Below, one piece after another: positions 1-64,000 of a DNA stretch of 64,000 bases (position 1 is its first letter; the number at the start of each line of letters is the position of its first letter). This stretch comes from Lates calcarifer (taxonomy: Eukaryota; Chordata; Actinopteri; Centropomidae): positions 23,996,307 to 24,060,306 of the forward strand of contig NC_066845.1 of the NCBI RefSeq assembly GCF_001640805.2. The letters are read 5' to 3'. The translations under genes were made by a program, and so were the position numbers. The notes beneath the pieces were generated by a model. It ran no database searches. It had not been told where the DNA came from and worked only from the letters and a program-made list of their open reading frames with translations.

Positions 1-1188
1 ATAAGACAATTTACAAGGAAAAAGTATTAAGAAAGGATTTATAGAAACTGTTTAACTCTGTGAAGAACAATTGACCAATTAGTTAATTGATTTTTCAGCA
101 CCAATTACGAGAGGAAAGATATATCCTTTTAGTTGTAAACACATAGCTACACATTTTGTGAAATAATCCACAGCAGTTGCTTTCATTCCATATATTTTCC
201 TGCATGCTGGCTGGACTTATCAGAACAAATCCCCCTAAACACTGGCCAAAATGTTCCAGACGCTCTGGCAAAGCAATGGCACGAAAAAAACAGCACATTT
301 ATGGGTAATATGTTGCTGTATGTGTTGCTGCAGTGGGGCAGCTCAAATTCTCTCCCCTCTCTCCTCCTCTCGCCACACTGAAAGTCTGCACCCGACAATT
401 TGTTGTATTTGCTGTGGGGAAACAAAGGCTTCGACCCAGAGGTGAAGCATCAGCCCATCATCACTGACTGCAACAGCAAACAGAAAGGAAAAGGAAGCTG
501 CAACATTTCTGCTTCAGCTGAACATTTCATCCCAGGAGTACACAAACAGAACCAACACTTCTACAGAACAATAAACTCTGTACTTTCAACTCATTTTTAA
601 TCTATTTTAAACGCTCTGATGCTCTAATTGTCTCATGCCTGTCCTTCATGTGCAAAACCTGAATAATACCAGTTACAAGTACACGCAGCATTCAGTCTAA
701 ACATGTCATAATTGTGTTCGCAGTGATGCTTTTTGCTCTCCTGCTGTTATTTCAATTTGAATTATGAATATAATTGCTTCAGAGAAGTGGTTATTTCAAC
801 TTCACAGAGCATGCTAGTGACACAACCGTAGCCTTTAATAATGGAGCAGAGACGCCTTAATAGGGAAGGGAATGTGTGGAGATTGCAGGGGTCAGCCACT
901 CTTGCTCTCTTCCATGTGTACTGTAAAAATACACGTTCATAGTGCAGGTAATATGCAAAGTGTGTTGTGATGTATTTAGAGTGTAGAGAGGAAATTCAGC
1001 TTTGCTCTTCACTTATTATCATCTCAGTGGCCTCATGTTCAGTCTGTGTCTACAGTGAATACTAATCACACCAGTCAGGATTAGCAATCTGTATGATTAT
1101 GGACCTCTGACACAATTCTAATGTGTTCATTTACACAGTCGTGGTTCATTGGTATTTCTCTCTCTCTTTCTCTGAATTTGCCCATCAG
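1..1188 (+). other. Partial upstream intron of adamts3
   Basis: The sequence before the first visible exon is intronic, ending in a pyrimidine-rich tract (TTTCTCTCTCTCTTTCTCTG) and the acceptor AG at 1187-1188. Short open frames occur on both strands, but none has protein-like composition or flanking splice sites that would fit the gene. I see no repeat I can name here. Confidence 0.75.
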
Positions 1189-54453
<53,265 letters not shown>

Positions 54454-55786
54454 AAGTGACACCCTTCCCTTCAGGACTCTTTATGTACAGTAGATAACCC
54501 AGCTTCACCCTGAGTCTTCTCATGCCAAAAACACCACAGAGAGAGAAACAGAGAGAGAGAGAGAGATTAAAGTGCTGGCTCACTTTGTTGTTTGAATTTC
54601 CCTTTTTGCCCCTGACGCTGACTTTACATATCACTTCAACATCTCACAGTGAGCTCCCACAGTATTTGGACTGAACCAGCTGCGTTACTTTGCTTTCATA
54701 CTTTTTATTCAGGCAAAAAAAATGCTACAATAATTTAAAGGTAAAGGGGCACATGGTCTGAAGGGAATTTTCATCCGTGTCAAATGAAAAGCTAAATGAA
54801 ACACAGCTTTGGTAGTTCATAGTGAATCATTTCAGGGATACAAAATAGCCAAAGGACAGTTTGATATACAGAAGACTCCAAATTCTTAACATCTCTGTGG
54901 ATATTACAAAGAAATGGATTCTTAATTCGAGTCTGGCTCTTGACTTTTTGACCCAGTGAGTCTTGAAGCGTTCTTTAATGTCACCTACAGACCGAGGTGA
55001 CGGGTGTCGGAAGGTGTTGGCATTTCCTCTCTGACTGTTCTTTTCCCTGGTCTTGTCATTTAATGAATCAGGCCCCCAGGTGTCTGCAGAGTGGTGCAGC
55101 AGGTCCTCCAGCAAACACTCAGCAGACGGTGAGAGAGGAAATGTCAACAGGTGCAGTCATTGCAGCTGATTCAATTTGGGAAAATGTATGCAGACTGGCA
55201 CAAGTAGAGCTCACACAGTACAGAAATAGATACAGGAATTAGTGCAGAAATACACTGAGTGCACTTGTCTTCATGTAAGAAGTCACAACACAACTTGAGT
55301 AGCCCATAGTTACATTCGCCATCTTAAGGTAAATATTAGGTGTAATGCTATTAACAACATTGCATACCTTTGTTTACGTGACATGCGACAATGCTGCCAT
55401 GTTGTATCGCTAAATCATAACCTTGAGCTGGATGGGAGGTTTAGTTTGCTATAATTTCTAAGTTAATGATAACGGGAAAAAAGTTTTAAAGATCTAAAAC
55501 AGATCATCTGATACAGCTGAAAATCCCCTTTTACTTGAATGTTACAAACTGCCATTTTCTTGCCAAAAAACATGTATATGTAAAGTACTGTCCCAGTACT
55601 TGTGGGGTCACTGCATATACAAAATCAAACACCGGACTTTGAGTGCGTTTGGAAAGTGACCAGAGATGGACCAGTGAAAACCATTAGTAAAATGGTTGTA
55701 GTTGTATAGTTGTTTTTTTATATCCAGCAATGTCTGTTGAGTGGCGCTCTGCAGTTTCTATGGAAATGGGTATTTATAAAGGTTCC

Positions 55787-55794
55787 TGTAAATA
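55787..55794 (+). promoter_or_regulatory. Pumilio-type motif TGTAAATA
   Basis: Matches the Pumilio recognition element UGUANAUA in the probable 3' UTR. Confidence 0.35.
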
Positions 55795-55970
55795 CTGTAC
55801 ATGAAAATATCAGTATTATTTTAAAAAGCTAAGGATACTTTCAAACACCCTTTTTAATCAATTAGAGTCACAAAGATTTTTCCAAATGTTTTCCTTTCCA
55901 GTAGCAGTGTTGTTAACACTGTCCACTCTGAATTCTGCTAAATTTACTGACGGCAGATAGAACACTTTAA

Positions 55971-56269
55971 AGGAATAGGTGAACATCTTGGAAAATACGC
56001 TCATTAACTTTCTTGTCAAGAGTTAGATGAGAAGATTGAAACCACTCTCATGTCTGTACGCTAAATATGAAGCTACGAGCAGTCAGTTTAGCTTAGCATA
56101 CAGACTGGAAACAGAGAAATAGCTAGTCTAGTAAAGCACACATTAATATGTTATATCTTACTTGTGTATTCATTCAAAAACCAAAGTGTAAAAATGTAGC
56201 TTCATATTTAGCATACCAATATGAGAAAATTTGCAAGAAAGTGAATAGGCATATTTCCAAACTGTTCCT
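55971..56269. mobile_element. 299-bp fold-back MITE with TTAA flanks, in the 3' UTR
   Basis: TTAA (55967-55970) precedes AGGAATAG, and CTGTTCCT is followed by TTAA (56270-56273). The right arm, reversed (AGGAACAGTTTGGAAATATG, CTTTCTTGCAA, then TGCTAAATATGAAGCTAC), aligns with most of the left arm (ACTTTCTTGTCAAGAG, TACGCTAAATATGAAGCTAC). So much of the element could fold into a long imperfect hairpin. Same family as 24344 and 59325. Confidence 0.8.
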
Positions 56270-56605
56270 TTAAGAGGTATCTTATACACGCTGATTCATT
56301 CCAGCCTTTACCTTTTTCTAAACGAGAAGTTTGTATGGTGCTAACCATTGACCTTTTTGACTCCTTGTATTGCCCTCCTTGTGAAAGTTCTTGCTCAGAA
56401 AGGTTGAAACTGTCGGGTCAAAGAAGGGAACAAAGAAAGGGAACACATTTGTCAAGTGTTCTCAGTGCTATATGTTTCTTACAGTAGGCTCTTGTTCAGC
56501 TGAGAAATTCACAATGCATCTAAAATGTGTCATGACCATGGAAAACACTCATCCTGAAATGAAAAGCTATATTATTCTCTATAGTCACATACACTAACAC
56601 ACCTA

Positions 56606-57349
56606 AAGCTGCATTAAGCAATTTTTGACCACTAGGGGGCATCCTCTACAACAAACTCTCAGTAATACAGCTCTGAAATCACATTTCTGTCCACCTGATG
56701 AATGTATCTCAAATATCTGCTCTCTTTTTAGCTTAAGAGTTGGTCTTCACCAATGACTGTATGTAAAGATGGACGACGCAGCTTCACTTCCTCCCACTGT
56801 GCAATAATGGCGCCAAAATATCCTGATTACGAGTGCTGCCATTTTGCGTTGGTTGCTGTGATATCAATGCCCCGCCGTTATACCCACCTGTCCAATCATG
56901 ACTCAGTTATAGCTGTCAATCATGATGTCACACCCTGTTTTTATAGCATCAAATAACAAATTAAAACCAACAGACATCAGTGTGATAAGAGCTATCTAAA
57001 ATGACAGACACCATCTTTGGAAAAATGTATTTGATGTATACTTCATTGCTAACATGGAGGGGGCGGGGTTTATGACCTATACTGCAGCCAGCCACCAGGG
57101 GGCTATTGCGATGTTTTGGTTTTTCTTTAGGAAGCTGTCATGTCCTCCATCTTTTTATACTGTCATTGGTCTCCACCAACTCCTCAGAAAAGTATCTGGC
57201 TCTCTAGCTGCTAGATTATCCACTGTATTCACCAGCTACTTGTTTATTTCACATTTTAAAAAGCCAATTCTCAGTGGATTCAGTAGTTTTCACATTACAC
57301 GTCAGGATTTGGTTCAATTTAAATATCAAAAATGTGCTTAATGGAGCTT
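56606..57349. mobile_element. 744-bp MITE-like element with TA flanks, in the 3' UTR
   Basis: The left end AAGCTGCATTAAGCAATTTT and the right end reversed AAGCTCCATTAAGCACATTT are inverted repeats with few mismatches, each flanked by TA. Inside is a second repeat type (GGAGGGGGCGGGGTTTATGA, CAGCCACCAGGGGGC, from 57055), so it is probably composite. TA flanks suggest Tc1/mariner-type mobilisation. Short open frames inside are not coding. Confidence 0.72.
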
Positions 57350-57691
57350 TAAGCTTATTACAACCTTCAGTCTGAACAAGGTTCTGTTGTACGTTTTGTG
57401 TTTGCAGGAACAAAGCCTCATTGTAGACACAAGAAGCTGGACTTTCAAAAGAGTTCTACTGTATGTGAAACATGTTTTCTTTTTTTTTTTCAAAGTATTT
57501 CCTAAATGGCTTTTTTATGGTGGATGAAGGTTCAGGAGAGAGAAAGCTATTTATTATTATTAAAAAAAAAAGGATTTCCTCACAACCACAATGCATCTGA
57601 CTGCAATAGCAAAAGACACAGTTTTGTGTTTTCAGCAAAGAAATAGCTCGCAACTATTCACACTCACTCCTGTGTGCCAATGTATAGTACA

Positions 57692-57699
57692 TGTATATA
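57692..57699 (+). promoter_or_regulatory. Pumilio-type motif TGTATATA
   Basis: Second match to UGUANAUA, about 370 bp before the first AATAAA. Confidence 0.35.
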
Positions 57700-57920
57700 G
57701 CATTGAGTACATGAATATTTATTGAAAGTTAAAGGATTCTGCTTTGTTTTTACAGCATGTGCGGTGCCAGCTGATCAATAAGCTGCAACAGATAAACCAT
57801 TGAAAACTGATCACCCTTTTTTTCATCCACATTTCCAAGTTTTAACTGGATTTCTATTTTTAAATCTTAAAAAAAAATACAATAGATTAGAAATGACATT
57901 GTTTTTTGCAAACAATTAGA

Positions 57921-57928
57921 TGTAAATA
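57921..57928 (+). promoter_or_regulatory. Pumilio-type motif TGTAAATA
   Basis: Third match, 133 bp before the first AATAAA, the usual position range for functional elements. Confidence 0.4.
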
Positions 57929-58060
57929 TACATGCTCAATTTTGAGATGTTTTACCTTTTGTCAGAAAGCTGTCTTTTCACAGCTGTTTTGTAGAAGTTG
58001 TTAACAGAGCTGTTACATCGCAGCAACATGTACTGACCAGAAAAATGCTTTATTTTAACC

Positions 58061-58066
58061 AATAAA
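58061..58066 (+). terminator. Poly(A) signal AATAAA, proximal
   Basis: The canonical hexamer is followed within 35-75 bp by a GT/T-rich stretch (GTTGTTTTTTATGCTGTTTG), as expected for a downstream element. Cleavage near 58080 would be expected. Confidence 0.5.
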
Positions 58067-58450
58067 ATAGTGTAGTACCAGTAAACCAGTAAAGTTGTTT
58101 TTTATGCTGTTTGTAGTTGTCAGTATTGTCTAACCATTTTACATTTTCCTCCCCAGTTCTTTTCACATCCTTTACTTGCTGCCTATAAAACATTGCTGCT
58201 AATGTTATAGAGAGCTTGTAATGAAAAATAGGGTAGTTGTAGTTGTTACATTGACAATCCCTGAGCCTCAGACAGATATTACTGCATAGGATTCTCCATG
58301 TACTGTATCAATACCCCTGTGCTATCCATGCATTGACGAATTACGATTGTCATGACTGTTAGTCACTCTGCGCTATTCGCTTTTCTATGTATTTGTGTAG
58401 ATTGAAGTGTACACTACTGATACTGTTTGTTGTAATGGGGAGCACATAGC

Positions 58451-58456
58451 AATAAA
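58451..58456 (+). terminator. Poly(A) signal AATAAA, distal
   Basis: A second canonical hexamer in AGCAATAAAAGATATG. The intervening 380 bp is free of recognised repeats, as expected for transcribed UTR. A distal isoform ending near 58475 is possible. Confidence 0.5.
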
Positions 58457-58579
58457 AGATATGATTAACTACTCTTGCTCTCAAGCATTCTCCACCATCA
58501 TTTCAGCATCTGTGCAGTTCAATCATGTAGCATTAAAAAAAAAGTCTGTTGTGTCATTATCATACATGATGGGTCAAAT

Positions 58580-58640
58580 TAAGGTTGATTTGTATAGCCC
58601 CAAATCACAAAATCTTCTCTGCAATTAGTACATTATAAAG
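58580..58640 (+). repeat. Fragment of the 'TTTGTATAGCACCAAATCA' repeat family
   Basis: AAGGTTGATTTGTATAGCCC then CAAATCACAAAATCTTCTCT matches the start of the copies at 19066 and 47858. It lies just past the distal poly(A) signal. Confidence 0.5.
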
Positions 58641-58794
58641 CAATGTCTATCTTTAGATCCTCTGTTCAAGGAGCTAGGAAAATGACATGAACAACTCCAG
58701 GTGTGAAAGTTTATTCTTGACCCTGGAAATAGTACATAGACAACATACTGCCCGAGGTTTATTGATGCAGTGACATGGATGCAGCAAACACTAG

Positions 58795-58796
<2 letters not shown>

Positions 58797-58827
<31 letters not shown>
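58797..58827 (+). repeat. (AC)n microsatellite
   Basis: About 15 uninterrupted AC units; a Cys-Val reading frame on the minus strand is an artefact of it. Confidence 0.98.
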
Positions 58828-58829
<2 letters not shown>

Positions 58830-59324
58830 TCAAATAAAAATTATTTTTTTCCTTCCTGGCATTTAGGCAGCCTCTTTTCTGACATGCCACCCCACAGTCA
58901 GAATACTGTCCTATTGCCTAAAGAATAGCCTTTTCATTTTTTCAAGGTCTAAACTTTCATTGTGTTGTGCATAGCTCGTTGTTTTGGCCGTAGATGAGCT
59001 GAATTTAATTAATGTACATTATTACTTATTAAGTAAAAGCTCCCAATTGTCTACTAATGTCTTACATTTGTACTATGGCAAGATAGCAGCAAGCTAGCAG
59101 CTAAGATGCTAACTGTTTACTGCTGTAAAATAATACCTTGTTGTATCTGTGTTGTAATTCTTATCATAAAGTGTTCACCACAGTCTTAAAGAGGATATTC
59201 TAAGCTTTAAAACAAAGTATGCTGTTTATATCTCTTTTGTTTTATCTGTTATCTGTGTTAAACAAACATTTTTGACAGGAGTAAGCTAGGCAGCTAGCCT
59301 AATAGCTATCTCCCACTCATTGTA

Positions 59325-59446
59325 TTAAGCTGTGCTAACTGCCTCCTGGCTCTAGCTACATATTTAACACAAAGAAATGAGAGTGCTATTAATCTAATTC
59401 TTTGAAACAATAATGATATTATGTATATTACCAAAATGTCAAACAG
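59325..59446 (-). mobile_element. Degraded copy of the 55971 MITE family
   Basis: Blocks GCTCTAGCTACATATTTAAC, AATGAGAGTGCTATTAATCT and ACCAAAATGTCAAACAGAGG correspond in order to the reversed inner blocks and end of the elements at 24344 and 55971. The terminal AGGAA-type end is lost. Confidence 0.55.
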
Positions 59447-61086
59447 AGGTTACAGACATTTTGCCAAAATACAGCCTTTACCCCAAACCCATTTATTCCT
59501 GCTAGAAACTTAAATGTTTCAGTTGCTTCTATAGTAACAAACATATAAGACGTATACTTAAAATAAAAAGGAACACTTGACTGACAGTAATGCAAGAAAT
59601 GTTAATTAGTAAGTTACAGCCTACAGGCTTTTACTGCTAATTACTGTGTTTCTCTTCATCTATTTATTCCCAGCAAATTGCTTTTGCTGTTAATAAAATA
59701 CACATCACATCCTTTACAAACTGTAAGTGAAAAAAACATTAAAAAAGACAACAAATGTAAGAGATCTCATCAAGTCACCACTACACTCGTGTGTCATGTC
59801 ATGTGTGTCGACAGTAGTTTGTGGTGAGAACAATTATCTGTTTGAAAATGTCAAACATAATTACTCAGTCTCCTACTACTAAATGATGTATACATTTGCT
59901 GAAATAATCACGTCTAACTGAATGAGTTCATTGATTTACAGTCAACAGTTAAGGTCAGTAGGGTTCACTGACGCACAATTCAGACATATTACTGGCCAAA
60001 GTTATTGGTTTAAGTGAGAGGTTCTAATTGTGTGAAATGCTATTGACCTTTTAGTTCCAATTAAGGGAAACAGCAGTGCATGAAAATGTAATTTCAAAGT
60101 ACTGCAACTAGCAAGCAACAATTTCACATGCTGAAGCATTTTAGCATAGGCTACATCGACCTTTAACAAACACACATAACCACAGGAAAAACAATAAATA
60201 ACACAATGAAAAATACAATTAAAACTTAATGAAAACTACCTAAATTCCAACCCTGCTTCCTAGAAATTGCATTTACGTGCTGTTCATTTGTTTTGCCATT
60301 TGATGTGCTGATTGGAAATGTTATCACTGCCTGGATTATGTTCAGTGGCAGTGCTGTAGGGAGGAAGTTGTTGGGAGGGGGGTCAGGGTGGGCGATGGGC
60401 TTGTAAAGTGGAGCAATTGGCAGATAATGGAGTTCACATCCTGAGTCACACATGCGGTTAGATTAAGACAACCTTTTGTTTATTGTCAGTGAAAAATTGT
60501 GTTTAACACATCCTGTCTTATTATTTTTGGCATTTTTAATATTTAAGATTAAGAACATAATCGTTCCTCAACTTTATAGCCAAGCACTGGGCTTACCTAA
60601 ATGTAAACATAAAAGTTTTATCATGTTTTAATTGCTACAAGCAACTTTTGTAACACTTTGGATTAAAGCATCTATCCAATGAGTTAATGGAAATGGAAAT
60701 GTATAAGCAGGTATTGGAGAAGCTTAATTAAATACACAGACAGTGACACTTTATAGATGCAGATTAACATTTCTTCATTATGTTGATAAGAAAAATAATT
60801 CAGGCAATGTTATGTTTCAATTAAAACATATTTACTATTGCAAATTAATACTATATAAACATAATTACAAGTAGACAGGGTTGGACTATTCATGATATCA
60901 AAACTTTTATCAAAAGTTTAAAAACTGTTTCAAAATGATCCAAGTCATGACCTGTCAGGAAGAAGTTCCACAGATTGAACACTGAACAAAGATCTCTGTC
61001 TGTTTCTGAAAGGGAACCTTACATTTCCCCACAGAGTTATCCCAAGTTACTGAGTCAGAAACCCTGAGGGCTTTCACCATATTACT

Positions 61087-61182
61087 ACCTTAATGCCTTT
61101 TGTGGCTGAATGGGAGTAAATCCCTGCAGCCAGTTTCCTAAACATCGTGAAGAGACTTCACAGAAAAGCGGATGCTATGAAA
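61087..61182 (+). pseudogene. Tc1-like transposase fossil, C-terminal end
   Basis: The plus strand reads TLMPFVAEWE, a stop, then IPAASFLNIVKRLHRKADA. This matches the Tc1 C-terminal block (L-VAEW-QIPAA-FQNLVESLPRRVEAV). It has at least one stop and no upstream catalytic part. It appears to be the same Tc1 type as the fossil at 23283-23600, which covers a different part of the element. Confidence 0.78.
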
Positions 61183-63240
61183 AGTCCATTTAACATTGAA
61201 GAGGTCTCTAATCTCTATAATTGCATCTCTGATTACATTCCAGACACAAGCAAAAGCACTTTGATTTATCGTAATTACAATTCAACAAATATACAACTAC
61301 TTTATGGCTGTAATAATGAGAATTCAAGACTGTTCTCCAGACTTCAACTGGTCAGAAATCCTTCTAAGATATTCATCGTCATGCTGTTTAAATACTTTTT
61401 ACACCTTCAGACGTGGATGGATTACTGAGTAAAGACAAAGGGACCTGAGGGCTCAGGAGGCCACTGTACTGGAAACTCTGAAGAAACTGGTAATATTTCT
61501 CATAGAAAAGTAAATCAAAATGACTTCAAAAAGAGGAAAAATGATCATAAAGACACGCAAAATGTAACGAGAGGAATCTTCAGTTAAAGGTTTGAACAGC
61601 AATATTTGCATTGCAGATATGTTTAACATAAATAAGACAAGAGATATCCGACCAGTCTCCTTTAATCTCTTTATGTTATTCATTTTAAATACACCTCCTA
61701 TTTAAAACTTAAAATAATAATTTCATAATCTTGTTTAGCAATTAAATGTTCCTCTTAATTTGACACAAATGCCAAACAACCAAAATATAACGTGCAGCTT
61801 TTTTTCAGTCTGTTTGCCTTGTTCTTTTTTGGTGTTTAATAAGTTATATTCTCAGCATGAGTCGGATTCTGGTTATTATGATTCCAACAGCAGCAACAAA
61901 ACCTCACTGTGCCTGTATGCTTGACAGCAGTGCGTATCTCACTGGTATTAATATCCTTCTACACTTGATGAAATTCCCTACATTGTGTATCTATAAAAAG
62001 GATGATATGGACAACAATAATGCAGTACAGGATTAGTCTGTTTGGCTGTTTCAACCCTCTAATAGGGTCTAGATTATTTCCCACTGAGATGTAATTCTTC
62101 CAGTCCAAACTGGTTAGTTTTATGGATGCAAATTCTCTTACCAATCAACTCAATGGGATTAGCTGAAATATGTATTTCTGTAAGCAATTATTATGAGGAA
62201 AGAGCCCAAAATATCTGGAAATTATTATTTGTCCAAATACTAAAAAGCCAGAATTCCATGCCATCATTCTCATTCTGCTCAGCCCTGCAGTGCTTTTTTT
62301 TTTGAGACGCAGAGGAGACAGGCGCAACACTTCAAAAACTTCTCCACAGATAATAATAACATCCAAGAAAAAGCAATGCACCTCGGCTGGAGATATCAGT
62401 GCATGTAAGCCTCTGAGCTCTCTTGAGAAATGGGATGAGACAGAGGATGGCTGGTGACTGTTGCTGCCACAGTTGCCACGCTGTCTGATGAAAATCGGGA
62501 AATGACAGGCAAGAAGCAGGGGGTCAGATTATCTGTGTGTAACCTGAGAATACAATGTCCCATCTGATTAAAGCCACATAAGGGTTACTTAGTGTGACAG
62601 GAGGCTGACTGAGCAAAAGAACGTATTAAGTCTAAGATATAATACATTTTTTCCTTCTAGTTAATTTTGTTTCATGAAGAGCTGTTAGTGAATAGCTGTG
62701 TTATTTCCTGAACAACCACGTATGACTCACTTTCACGCTCAGAGCTCAGGCATCTGACACTGAGCCAGTAGCCACTGTGCATGACTGATGAGAGCTTATC
62801 CTCTGAGCTGACAAACTATAAACTACTTTGCACTTGGGTGGCTGCTCTTAGCAATGCAGCATCTCTGTGACGTAAGCATATACTATAGAAAAGCCTCAAG
62901 CCTGTGCCAATGTTTGACTTCCTCTTTGTGACATCTTGACATCATAACATGTTAGTGTCAGACACGTTTTTATTTTTTGTTCCCACTGGCTGTCAGATCA
63001 CTGACATGTCTGCTGCATTCACGTTCAATAAGTAAGTCGGTATGATCCCTCTGATTGTGTCAGTGGTGCTCATAGTCACAAATCAATGCTAACTTGTCTG
63101 GTGCGAGGAAACATCAGCATGTTTGTCAGGAAGAACTGTGACAAATGACTCAGTGACTGTAGTTTCTTTACACATTAAGATTTTACATTAAAAAAAACAT
63201 ATGATACATTTATAAAAAGAAATGCTCTTTTACAACCAGT

Positions 63241-63300
63241 GATTCCCAAACTTTTTGGGCTTGTTGGTTTCCTTTTACATGTTTATGAGTTGTTTGTAGT
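63241..63300. repeat. Possible dispersed repeat piece ('TTCCCAAACTTTTTGGG')
   Basis: AGTGATTCCCAAACTTTTTG GGCTTG resembles the start of a repeat seen in many fish introns. Only a short match; ends unknown. Confidence 0.3.
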
Positions 63301-64000
63301 TACAGATAAAACTGAACACACTGTCTGGAGCATAAGCTTTGTTTTTTCTTCCTTCCTCTCCCATAATTCATCTCACATTGCCCCAGAGTTATGCTGGGAA
63401 TCTACTTAACTGTATGTGGAGTCGTTAAAAAATATATAATATTACACTGGTCGCAGGAATCGTATTTTTCCGTATATTGAATAACTGTGTGAGATGCAAT
63501 CAGAAAGTTCTGAGACTGTTGCTGTTGTGAATAAATGGTAATGCCTCATGCTGCAGATGTGAGCAAGACCTTACGTGAGTTAGTACTCCTGTGTTAAATC
63601 ATGTGATGAACATCTGGATCTGCTCCACGCATGTTTTTGTGTTTTTGTGATTTCAACACGGAGCAGAATCAGCACAGTGTCGAAGTCTGCGAGGATCTCC
63701 ATCAAAAGGCCCGGCCTTCATGTTGAGGGTCATCATGATGAGAGTTGGGTCTGTGGCTACAGCCCACAGACATTCCAAGACCGAAGAAGGTGAATCAGGT
63801 TAGGAGTGGGGCACACTCATTTTCTTTGACATTTGCAGAGTTCTGCACCATGAATTCAACCCCCAGAGTCCGTCAGTGCTGAGTTCTACTGCACCACCTT
63901 CTACTGCAGGCATCTGAGGGAGGACATTCTCTGCAAACTACCCGAATTGTGGCATGACTGCACTTGTTTACTCTCAAAATATTTCTACTTTATTCTCAAA

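Larger units (their letters stand above)
54454..58475 (+). other. Probable 3' UTR of adamts3 (about 4 kb)
   Basis: No coding sequence follows the stop. Two AATAAA signals (58061 and 58451) give plausible ends near 58080 and 58475. The region includes a GA-rich run (54538-54567), three TGTANATA Pumilio-type motifs (55787, 57692, 57921), TATTTAT motifs and two MITE-like insertions (55971-56269, 56606-57349). The end point is inferred from the signals only. Confidence 0.6.
58476..64000. other. Intergenic region downstream of adamts3
   Basis: No gene could be supported on either strand. It holds a repeat fragment (58580-58640), a CA microsatellite (58797-58827), a degraded MITE copy (59325-59446), a Tc1 fossil (61087-61182) and a repeat-like 'GATTCCCAAACTTTTTGGG' piece (63241-63300). 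An unassigned GC-richer stretch at 63655-63800 has short open frames on both strands, but no splice pattern or family match I could defend. Confidence 0.7.

Noticed and set aside
61147..61428. 93-codon plus-strand frame as a possible gene
   Set aside because: Its first residues are the tail of a Tc1 transposase fossil with a stop just upstream; the remainder has no recognisable features.
63655..63800. GC-richer stretch that might be an exon of a neighbouring gene (in human, NPFFR2 lies beyond the ADAMTS3 3' end)
   Set aside because: Translations on both strands gave short frames without receptor motifs or a convincing acceptor-donor pair.

Overview
The window is vertebrate nuclear DNA, almost certainly from a ray-finned fish and probably a percomorph. 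The evidence is one large split gene with GT-AG introns, an AT-rich background, CA/TG microsatellites, and many relics of repeat types common in teleosts (Tc1/mariner fossils, TTAA-flanked MITE-like elements, a tRNA-derived SINE-like unit). Nothing bacterial was seen: no operons, CRISPR arrays or rRNA/tRNA genes.

From 1189 to 54453 the plus strand carries the last 16 coding exons of an ADAMTS metalloprotease of the procollagen N-propeptidase group, best matched to ADAMTS3. I rebuilt the exons from splice sites, reading phase and family conservation. All 16 join in one frame without an internal stop and encode 859 residues plus TGA. The order is: second half of the zinc metalloprotease domain (intact HExxHxxGxxHD and Met-turn), disintegrin-like domain, TSR1, Cys-rich domain, spacer, TSR2, TSR3, TSR4, PLAC domain and a basic, Ser/Thr-rich tail. 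The promoter, signal peptide, prodomain and first part of the catalytic domain lie upstream of base 1. Residue numbers below count from the first residue encoded in this window.

The introns (437 bp to 9.8 kb) hold no second gene that I can support. They hold transposon debris: a TTAA-flanked 401-bp MITE (6679-7079), a tandem repeat with a perfect estrogen-response-element palindrome (8792-8806), a SINE-like unit (15838-16015), Tc1 and mariner transposase fossils (23283-23600, 38084-38400, 38820-38908), nested elements at 43954-45139, and scattered copies of a CAAT-TTGTATAGCACC repeat.

From 54454 a long 3' UTR runs probably to about 58475, with two candidate poly(A) signals (58061 and 58451), three Pumilio-type motifs and two MITE-like insertions, one a fold-back element. 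From about 58480 to 64000 I see only intergenic sequence with a CA microsatellite, a degraded MITE copy and a Tc1 C-terminal fossil. I found no undescribed biological system; the points most worth checking are the weak splice donor that could yield a truncated isoform and the repeat-derived regulatory sequences.
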